DNA from: Odontocerum albicorne
Lineage: Eukaryota; Arthropoda; Insecta; Trichoptera; Odontoceridae
Length of the DNA: 64,000 nucleotides
Direction: 5' to 3'
Assembly (NCBI GenBank): GCA_949825065.1
Contig: OX463848.1
Coordinates: 37,751,994-37,815,993 of the forward strand
This document shows, piece after piece, positions 56,206 through 64,000 of the stretch. The notes beneath the pieces were generated by a model. That model saw nothing but the letters and a program-made list of their open reading frames with translations, had not been told where the DNA came from and searched no databases. Made by a program: the position numbers and the translations under genes. How positions within the stretch are numbered: the first letter of the stretch is position 1; each line of letters opens with the position of its first letter.

Positions 56206-56515
56206 GCTGGGACGACCAAGGTCTGAGTGAATGTGATGGAATACAAGTAGCCTGAACGAGTGGACTTGTTTTTGCTAAATAATTAGTGTAAGAATTGTTA
56301 TCTAGTTATAAGTAGTATGTAGGTGTTAATTATTTCCAAGAAATCATATATTAAGATTGAAAAAAAAATGACATGTAGGAAAATAAGATTAAGTAAGTTC
56401 ATAAATTATAACATATAATTAAGATTAGTTAAGTAATTAATTTGTATATATGTATAGCCTTGACAAATGTTTGTACAATAATTTACTTTGTATAATAAAA
56501 AAAAAATAATAAAAA
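56206..56515 (+). repeat. Repeat E copy 1 (retroelement 3' end)
   Basis: GACCAAGGTCTGAGTGAATG, GATGGAATACAAGTAGCCTG, AAGAATTGTTATCTAGTTAT and an A-rich end near 56500. Partner at 56880-57600. Confidence 0.65.
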
Positions 56516-56574
56516 ATAAAAATATTTTAAAATGAACCAGATTGAACCCCATATTTAGTATTTCATTGAGATTT

Positions 56575-56830
56575 TTTATTTTTATTTATTTATACTTTTT
56601 TAATGTTTGCAATAAAATATTGAAAACTCTCCCCTACCTAACTAGGCATAGCTCGTCCTAACGCCAGTAGGTTTCACAAAAGAAAACAAAAAAAAAATCA
56701 GGAAACATACTAGTATATATATGTCAAGTCATAAAAACTACTCACACTCAAAAAGAAAATAAATTAAATCTCAATGTAATCACGTTCCAATAATATTTAC
56801 AAGAGTAAACCCGGCCTACCTTTCCGTTAT
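56575..56830 (-). other. Possible minus-strand retroelement 3' end
   Basis: Starts with TTTTATTTTTATTTATTTAT on the plus strand (an A-rich tail on minus). GGCATAGCTCGTCCTAACGC lies inside. No coding. Confidence 0.3.
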
Positions 56831-56879
56831 AAGCACAGGCTCCCGAAGCATTATCTGTTGCCTGACCAGTCCACCTACA

Positions 56880-57600
56880 GTATTAGCTAGGAGGACCAAG
56901 GTCTGAGTGAATGTGATGGAATACAAGTAGCCTGAACGAATGGACATGTACTTACCAAATAATTAGTTTTAAGAATTGTTATCTAGTTATAAGTAGTATG
57001 AAGGTGTAAACTATTTCTTCTTCTTCTTCTCCCTGGCTCCATCCCAATTCACTGTCTGCGAAGACAATTGGGGTCAGCTCTCCTCGTCCTCAGGTTGTAT
57101 GCTCTTCTGTCTCGGACTACGTCCCCCAGGCCGTGCCTCTGCATCAGGTTATCTTTTTGCACCACCCATGAATTCATTGGTCTTCCTCTGGTTGTTATTA
57201 GAGGAAGATCCATGGAGATTGCCTGGTTCATAATGTGATCGAGTGATCTGCGTCCAACGTGCCCATACCATCTCAATCGCCTCTCCTCCATCTTACTGTT
57301 GATGCCTGTAACACCTAGGCTTCCACGAATGCGTGAGCTTTTTATTTTGTCTCTTAGAGACACACCAGCTGACCATCTTAGCATGCGCATTTCAGCAGTT
57401 TCTAGTTGCCTAAAACGTGTAAACTATTTCTAAGAAATTATATTTTAAAATTAAATAAATTTTCATCAAGGAAATTAAAATTTAATTCATAGTTATAATA
57501 TATAAATTAGGTAAGTTCTTAAGATATAAATTTGTATATTGGTATAGTATATATCAAATGTTTGTACTAAATATTACCAATTGTTACATAAAAAAAATAA
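56880..57600 (+). repeat. Repeat E copy 2, split by a LINE
   Basis: Matches 56206-56515 up to AAGGTGTAAACTATTTC, then is interrupted, and resumes at 57432 with AAGAAATTATATTT, ending A-rich near 57600. Confidence 0.7.
57019..57416 (-). mobile_element. 5'-truncated RTE LINE with 15-bp target duplication
   Basis: On the minus strand: RQLETAEMRMLRWSAGVSLR, SSRIRGSLGVTGI, RLRWYGHVGRR and a short C-terminus to the stop, about 120 codons without breaks. GTGTAAACTATTTCT flanks it at 57004-57018 and 57417-57431. The 3' end is a GAA run (TTC on plus). This is a clean target-primed insertion. The reverse transcriptase core is absent. Confidence 0.9.
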
Positions 57601-58569
57601 AAACAATATTTAGTATTCAATTCCTTCCCGATTCGCAACGGTAACGTAAGTACAATAGTGTCGCTTCCATAAAAGCTGAAAGTATACAAGAAATTATATT
57701 TTTCTAATTGTTCACCATAAAAAAATAACTTACATCATAGACTAATCAGTATTCGACGCGCATTCTCATTAATACAAAGATAATTAACAAATCCTGAAGA
57801 TGAGAACTTCGACGTTCTCGAAACGTCAGCACTTTAACCTATATTAAATCCGAAAGACCTGATACGATAAATCGAGGAACCGTGAGAGCTTTAGAGAATA
57901 TATTTTATAAATGGAATACGATGGATTTACCCAATTTTAACACCATGCATCTATCTACTATAACATACGTATAAATACTTAACAGAGTTATAGGATATCC
58001 CAAAAGTGGTTCAACTTTAACTTGAAGTCAACATTTGGTTTAATAAGTTTAATCAAGTCTACATATATGAATAAATTACTAATATTATTTATACTACATA
58101 TTGTTAAACATGATTTGTATTTGGATTTAATTGCGTAGTTTTGTACGAAACGAACGAATAACAAAAGACTGCAAGTAAACAAATTAGAAATGCGAATCTG
58201 AGTGAAATGCTTTGAAGTAAAAACTATCAAGTCAGTTGTTCTATATTTCCTGCCTATTTTAACAGGAAAATGTCGCAATGATATATTTACTTCTTTTTTT
58301 TCGGTGAAATGTGCGTCTTTAGGAGTTAGCGTCCATTATCTGGAACCACAGATGGCATCTTCCATTTGCCTTTATTTGTCTTGACTCCTCGTCAACTATA
58401 ATAACAATTCAAAGGGAAACGTCACCCATGGGAATTTTTTGCTTTGAGACCTTTTGACATCTTTATTTTAACCGCATATCATGTATCCAAAATATTCTAT
58501 CATACTTTTTTGACGAAATTGAGAATGTGTCATTCTAATGTGATCTACCCATGTTACGTAATAAACTCT
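57601..58569. other. Mostly unassigned
   Basis: See the motif at 57793-57830. A 96-codon open stretch at 57988-58278 (minus) is AT-driven. ATCCCAAAAGTGGTTCAACT near 57997 is reminiscent of a Tc1/mariner terminus, but no partner was found. Confidence 0.35.
57793..57830 (+). other. Hairpin with CTGAAGA...GAAAC core
   Basis: CTGAAGAT, then GAGAAC-TTCGAC-GTTCTC (a perfect 6-bp stem), then GAAACGTC. The pieces resemble the conserved hammerhead ribozyme core (CUGANGA, stem II, GAAA), but one extra U separates the core from the stem and no helix I partner is evident. Confidence 0.35.
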
Positions 58570-58760
58570 GTGACCTCGTTGGTAAAACGTCTGTCTTCCA
58601 ATTCGAAGATTGCAGGTTTGATTCCCGTTGATACAAAGATTTTTTAAAAAGGAATACAAGTAGGTTTTTACTTAAGGATTGTTTTAACACTTTTTCTGGT
58701 TAGTTAGATGATATGGTTTTATGACAATAAACCCACAAAGTTGTATTGTATACAATGAAA
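58570..58760 (+). mobile_element. SINE-A, near full length
   Basis: GACCTCGTTGGTAAAACGTC (A box), GCAGGTTTGATTCCCG (B box), TTTCTGGTTAGTTAGATGA and the tail AAAGTTGTATTGTATACAA. Confidence 0.75.
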
Positions 58761-59264
58761 TATTTTCAAAAGTAGATGATACGTACTCTTATGTAGGTAA
58801 AAAAGTTAAATATACGAGTACAAATTAATTTATCCAAGGGGAAATAAAAATAACACACCACGAAATAAAAAGTGGAAGACATATTATGAAAATCATTCTC
58901 AAATATAAACACAATAATCAAACATCAAATATTTTGTGTTTATTTCTTCTCTTCCTACGCCTCACACTTTCTCTCTCCCCGTCTATCTGATTTCCCTCCC
59001 TATCAGCTATTTGCCGGATTCCCATAAGAAATGTCGCAATGATTATCGACGGGACTACAATTTTCATTCGTTATTTTTTCTTTAGCTTCTCGTCTTTGCC
59101 AACCTCAGGAGACAAGAAATGAGTATATCAAAGGAAAGTTTTAGATCAAATATAACGTGCCTTTACATCACTTTCTTCGCGGATTTTTTTTTAAGATATG
59201 TTACATTTAAATGAGAGAAAATTTAAAAACAGGAATGAAAATATATATTTAATTCAACATCACA
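58761..59264. other. Unassigned spacer
   Basis: No gene or repeat recognised. Confidence 0.4.
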
Positions 59265-59266
59265 TA

Positions 59267-59819
59267 TAAAGGGTCTTTCAAATTGAGCGGTTTTTTATTC
59301 AATTTTTTTTTAATTCTTCAATAAAACCCACAATTTGCTTTGATTTAAAAAAAATGAATCATTGAAGTATAATGTATGACATTTAAACACAAAAAACAAT
59401 ATCTGCCAAATTTTCCTCTCTTGCAGCTCCACAGATGTCCACTATTTTGTCAATATTTTTTATGACATTTTGGCATAATTGCGATTCTAACTCGCCAATA
59501 ATGCGAATAATTTCGTCCTTCAGCTCAGGAACTGATTGGGTGTCATTTTCATTGACCTGGTTTTTCACGTAACCCCAAATAAAACAGTCCAACGGTTTTA
59601 GATCACATGATCTTGGTGGCCAATTAACATCACCGTTTCTGGAGATTACAGTACATAAAATAAATCAACAATTTAAACGCGTTGTTGTATTGTATACGAC
59701 TCCATTTTTATAAATATCATACATTACACTTCTCAAATGTCACAAAACCCAGGCAAGTTCGCGACGCCATCTGTGTCTTATCCAAGAACTAAAAACCACT
59801 CAATTTGAAAGACCCTTTA
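59267..59819 (-). mobile_element. Tc1/mariner-like MITE with transposase ends, copy 2
   Basis: 553 bp between TA at 59265-59266 and TA at 59820-59821. Terminal inverted repeats of about 28 bp, TAAAGGGTCTTTCAAATTGA with GCGG, are nearly perfect. The minus strand has MESYTIQQRV, a stop and IVDLFYVL. It then jumps to NWPPRSCDLKPLDCFIWG and 60 more residues ending ADIVFCV (59383). The deletion junction is the same as in copy 1 (28085-28634). Confidence 0.9.
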
Positions 59820-59999
59820 TAAACATTTCCTTAAAAACTTAATAAAAAATCCTTGTTACCTTGTTAATAATCAATAATCATTTTGATGTTTTTAAAATAT
59901 CAGTGTTTATAACTATTTATTAATATGGTCTAGAGTTCTATTAAACCAAATCGTTAAATTATTTTTGTGAATCAAGTTTTTTAATTAAAAAAAAATAAG

Positions 60000-62065
60000 A
60001 GACAAAGTGAATGGGAGTCACTTAAACATATACACATATACTAGAACGGAATTAAAATATGCTAAGATTATAGTCTTTAAACAGTATATTAGTAAAATAT
60101 GCTAAGATTATAGTACTCAAACAGTATATTAGTAAAATAAGTGAACATTATAGTCCTCAAACAGTATATTAGGAAAATATGCTAAGATTATAGTCTTCAA
60201 ACAGTATATTAGTAAAATATGCTAAGATTATAGTCCTCAAACAGTATATTAGTAAAATATGCTAAGATAATAGTCCTCAAACAGTATGGTAGTAAAATAA
60301 GTGAACATTATAGTCCTCAAACAGTATATTAGGAAAATATGCTAAAATTATAGTCTTCAAACAGTTTATTAGTAAAATATGCTAAGATTATAGTCCTCAA
60401 ACAGTATATTAGTAAAATATGCTAAGATTATAGTCCTCAAACAGTATATTCGTAAAATATGCTAAAATTATAGTCTTCAAACAGTATATTAGTAAAATAT
60501 GCTAAGATTATAGTCCTCAAACAGTATGGTAGTAAAATAATTGAACATTATAGTCCTCAAACAGTATATTAGGAAAATATGCTAAAATTATAGTCTTCAA
60601 ACAGTTTATTAGTAAAATATGCTAAGATTATAGTCCTCAAACAGTATATTAGTAAAATATGCTAAGATTATAGTCCTCAAACAGTATATTAGTAAAATAA
60701 GTGAACATTATAGTCCTCAAACAGTATATTAGGAAAATATGCTAAAATTATAGTCTTCAAACAGTATATTAGTAAAATATGCTAAGATTATAGTCCTCAA
60801 ACAGTATATTAGTAAAATATGCTAAGATTATAGTTCTCAAACAGTATATTAGTAAAATAAGTGAACATTATAGTCCTCAAACAGTATATTAGGAAAATAT
60901 GTTAAAATTATAGTCTTCAAACAGTAGATTAGTAAAATATGCTAAGATTATAGTCCTGAAACAGTATATTAGGAAAATATGCTAAAATTATAGTCTTCAA
61001 ACAGTATATTAGTAAAATATGCTAAGATTATAGTCCTCAAACAGTATATTAGTAAAATAAGTTAGCATTATAGTCCTCAAACAGTATATTAGGAAAATAT
61101 GCTTAAATTATAGTCTTCAAACAGTATATTAGTAAAATATGCTAAGATTATAGTCCTCAAACAGTATATTAGTAAAATAAGTGAGCATTATAGTCCTCAA
61201 ACAGTATATTAGGAAAATATGCTTAAATTATAGTCTTCAAACAGTATATTAGTAAAATATGCTAAGATTATAGTCCTCAAACAGTATATTAGTAAAATAA
61301 GTGAGCATTATAGTCCTCAAACAGTATATTAGGAAAATATGCTTAAATTATAGTCTTCAAACAGTATATTAGTAAAATATGCTAAGATTATAGTCCTCAA
61401 ACAGTATATTAGTAAAATAAGTGAGCATTATAGTCCTCAAACAGTATATTAGGAAAATATGCTTAAATTATAGTCTTCAAACAGTATATTAGGAAAATAT
61501 GCTTAAATTATAGTCCTCAAACAGTATATTAGTAAAATATGCTAAGATTATAGTCTTCAAACAGTATATAAGTAAAATCAGCGAACATTATAGTCCTCAA
61601 ACAGAATATTAGGAAAATATACTAAGATTATAGTCTTCAAACAGTATATTAGTAAAATATGCTAGTCCTGAAACAGTATATCTTGATGTATGAGAGTGAA
61701 ACGAGAACATAAAAACGACCAAAATAAGTTGAACAAATGCTGTAGAAATACGTGCACTTGGAAGAATATACAATGTGACCATGATTGAGAGAATACGGAA
61801 ATGAGTGGGTAGGAATTAATTTGAACTTAAGGATGGTGTGTTGAATAAGATGAAGAAAAATACTCTGAGATGATTTAAGGTAGAAATGTCAGTAGAAAGA
61901 GAGAGACCAAGAAAAATAGGGTTGAATCAAGTGAATGATATTTTAAAAGAAGGAAACGCGAGAAGTAAAATAAATCACATTTGCTTTATGAAAAGGTGTA
62001 TGTCTGTTGCTCTGTCATATCTGCCTACCCCAGTACGGAAGCGGTGTGATGGTATTAATGTATGT
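60000..62065 (+). pseudogene. RTE-A copy blown up by a 40-bp array
   Basis: RTE-A sequence (AGTCACTTAAACATATACAC, TACTAGAACGGAATTAAAAT) enters the array at 60054. It resumes at 61676 with CTTGATGTATGAGAGTGAAA (LMYESET), IRALGRIYNVTM, TLR-FK, GLNQVNDILKEGN, SVALSYLPTPVRKRCDGI. Many stops. Confidence 0.8.
60054..61675. repeat. Minisatellite, 40 bp x 40, with 120-bp higher-order unit
   Basis: The unit ATGCTAAGATTATAGTCCTC plus AAACAGTATATTAGTAAAAT translates in one frame to YAKIIVLKQYISK, a degraded form of the RTE-A stretch SAKMIVHNSVLVP. Three unit types (TGCTAAGAT, AGTGAGCAT, TGCTTAAAT) form a 120-bp block repeated almost exactly from about 61081 to 61480. Confidence 0.97.
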
Positions 62066-62604
62066 TGGTTACAACAGTGATTGAGAGATATATATTTTTG
62101 ATCTGTAACCTCCGAATCAATACTTAAGTGTTTTATTAACTAGGCTCTCTCCGTGCTACATTTTTTTTACGTTTTAGATCCTGAAACGTTTTTTCTTTGA
62201 CTGAAAGAAAATAAAAATAAAGCAATAGGAACGTTTGATAGTACGGTATAAAAAGAATGTGTAAATTTTTTCATCCCTTATTAACTTTTTCCACGAAAAA
62301 GATATTATTTTTTTATATATTTAGTTCACAGCAATATTTCCATTTGTTTCCTTTACAGAAAGTAATAAAAAAAACTCATTGATGTTGCTTTTACGGATTG
62401 AAAATTATACTTCAAACACCCTCAACAAAATTGAACTTGTCAAGCGCCATTATTGTCTTGTGTGGTGGTGGGCGCCGAGGGAGGGCATCCCACCACATTA
62501 TATCCCATCCACCCCCTGAACTCTTTGTAATTTTAATGAAAATTCTTTTTTACAAAAAAATTCATGATTGATCTAAAAATCAAACCGTTCCAAATTTATA
62601 TTAT
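62066..62604. other. Unassigned, with a small GC-rich hairpin
   Basis: GTGGTGGG (62465-62472) pairs with CCCACCAC (62489-62496). No gene recognised. Confidence 0.4.
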
Positions 62605-62760
62605 TGACACGATATTGTATTGTAATATACTTTCGTTTATACAGTAAAATCTAGCGGGTTTATTGCCATACGACAATTTCTTTCAATCAACCAGAAATAC
62701 GTTAAGGAACCCATAAGTGAAAATCATACTGAAACCCTTTACTCAAGTGATTGTTTTACC
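62605..62760 (-). mobile_element. SINE-A tail and body
   Basis: ATTGTATTGTAATATACTTT, AAAATCTAGCGGGTTTATTG, CAATCAACCAGAAATACG and CATAAGTGAAAATCATACTG in minus orientation. No head. Confidence 0.6.
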
Positions 62761-62984
62761 TAGACTTGATTAATTGGGCTTAGGGCAATGTTATTTTCTG
62801 GCCATTTTCTGATTTTATTTTTACGTATGCTTATGGAAAAATGCATAGCACAAAATAAAAAGGTACGTTTTTCGTTAATGGAGATGGAAAAAACAAATGA
62901 CCGCATGAAAAAAGGCAAGCGATGAAAAATATTACATTAATATTGTTAAATGTAAATTCACAGACTGTATAAGTATGCAGAAAG
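62761..62984. other. Unassigned spacer
   Basis: No gene or repeat recognised. Confidence 0.4.
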
Positions 62985-63921
62985 TAGAATATGTATCAGT
63001 GAACGTGGAAAAAGACTGAACCCGATGAGCACCCTGAGATGCTTTGAGCATGTTACGGGTTACTAGAAATATCTACCGCCGGGTTACTCGAAATATCCAA
63101 CGGCGGGTTACTCGAAATATACAATAGGCGAAAAAATCAATAGGACCCATAAACATACAGTTTAACCGGACAGTATCAAAATCTGATAAGATGATAGTCC
63201 ACAACAGTGTTTTAATACCATTTTTTATGTATAAGGGGAAAACGTGGATGTGGAAAAAGCCTAGTAAATTCGGTAGAAATGCGTGCATTTAGAAGAATAC
63301 ACAGGGTGACAATATTTGACAGAATACAGAATTAAGTATTGTAATTTATTTTTATGAAACACTGTTTGTTCCACTTTTTTGTGACGGTATAACCCTACCG
63401 GTTTCAAGGCTTTCACCTCATCTTCAGGGGAGCGCACTTGTTTGCGCTCCCCTGAAGATGAAGTGAAAGCCTTGAAACCGGTAGAGTTATACCGTCACAA
63501 AAAAGTGGAATAAACAGTGTTTGATAAAAATAAATTACAATGTATTTAAACCTCCACAACGTTAATGCCTTAACTATAAACCACATAACAGAATTAAGTG
63601 ATTAATAATGAATGTGAACTTAAGGATCTTGCATTGAGTAAGATGAATACCACTCTGAGATGGTTTGGATTTGTGGAACGAATGAATGAAAAAAAATCTA
63701 ACAAAACAAATACATAGTGTAAATGTGAGTGGAAGTTGTAGTAGCAGAAAATCAATGAAAGTAGAATTAGTTCAGGTAAATGATATATTGCAAGAAAGGT
63801 ATGTTAAAACCAGAGTAATTCTAAGGGTTATATGAGAAGGTGTATGAAGGTGAAAGAGGCTGAGGATGTGTGTCCGTCTCTGCCTACTCTGATAAGAAAA
63901 TGGCGTGATGATGATACATGG
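62985..63921 (+). pseudogene. RTE-A copy with 24-bp units, split by Pal
   Basis: Carries 2.5 units of the LLEISNGG repeat (63055-63122). Then AACCGGACAGTATCAAAATC, MRAFRRIHRVTIFDRIQN, the Pal insertion (63338-63587), TLRWFGFVERMN and GATGATGATACATG near the LTR start. Same subfamily as 46890-47755. Confidence 0.75.
63338..63587 (+). mobile_element. Pal element copy 4, with 12-bp target duplication
   Basis: Near-perfect palindrome 63338-63541 (arms about 100 bp, loop around CGCACTTGTTTGCG), then the one-sided tail to about 63587. ACAGAATTAAGT flanks the element on both sides (63328-63337 region and 63589-63600). The same RTE-A site is uninterrupted at about 47390. Confidence 0.9.
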
Positions 63922-64000
63922 TGTGGGCGTCCATATGCGCGGTCAATGACCGATGAAATGACCTTTGCATTCCTTAGCAATACAAAACAAACAAGTACCA
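63922..64000 (+). mobile_element. LTR start, cut by window edge
   Basis: TGTGGGCGTCCATATGCGCG then GTCAATGACCGATGAAATGA match the start of the LTR at 6821-7158 (minus strand). Whether a full element follows cannot be seen. Confidence 0.6.

Noticed and set aside
57793..57830. Functional hammerhead ribozyme
   Set aside because: An extra base between core and stem II and no helix I pairing; kept only as a motif.
60054..61675. CRISPR array (also considered for 4900-5488, 34928-35436 and 51942-52424)
   Set aside because: The repeats are head-to-tail without unique spacers, no cas-like genes are present, and the genome is eukaryotic.

Overview
The window looks like intergenic nuclear DNA of an AT-rich animal genome, most likely an insect. 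The reasons are the mix of transposon families, the spliceosomal-type splice signals, and the absence of operons or dense genes. The transposase and reverse transcriptase remnants resemble families common in insects. A lepidopteran is possible but not shown. I find no complete host gene. The only host-like coding piece I would defend is a candidate signal-peptide exon on the minus strand near 2.8 kb. An unrecognised 134-codon ORF at 32.5 kb is a weaker candidate.

Almost everything else I can name is mobile-element debris or tandem repeat. Labels used here are my own. RTE-A and RTE-B are RTE-clade LINE fragments. RTE-A is the most frequent, with about 18 fragments on both strands, recognised by an LRWFGHV-like stretch and a C-terminal RKVW..SAYP-like stretch. 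SINE-A, SINE-B and SINE-C are tRNA-like retroposons. Pal is an asymmetric palindromic element of about 250 bp. Family C is an unclassified dispersed repeat. Repeats D and E look like 3' ends of unidentified retroelements.

Layout. 0-9 kb: two Tigger/pogo ends, three minisatellites, the candidate exon, a mariner-like wreck split by a solo LTR, and an LTR remnant with a primer-binding-like site. 9-21 kb: SINE-A copies (one split by a piggyBac-like MITE), degenerate RTE pieces, Pal copy 1, and a better preserved RTE C-terminus. 21-29 kb: a 445-bp duplicated RTE segment, a piggyBac-like MITE, a Jockey/CR1-type LINE with a dead YANN active site, and a Tc1/mariner MITE. 29-36 kb: a solo LTR with a perfect 4-bp target duplication, 68-bp and 73-bp arrays, the unknown ORF, and Pal copy 2. 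36-44 kb: a three-level nest (LINE in Pal in RTE-A), a 49-bp array, a mariner remnant, and a second large piggyBac-like MITE. 44-54 kb: SINEs, an RTE-A copy carrying an in-frame 24-bp array, 55-bp and 38-bp arrays, two LINE 3' ends and a second solo LTR. 54-64 kb: a 52-bp array, a LINE insertion with a 15-bp target duplication, a second Tc1/mariner MITE sharing the first one's internal deletion, a 1.6-kb 40-bp array grown from RTE-A coding sequence, Pal copy 4, and an LTR start at the right edge.

No functional module is visible. The biology recorded here is successive nested insertion and repeated growth of minisatellites, some of them from LINE coding sequence. All family calls were made by eye from motifs, without searches.
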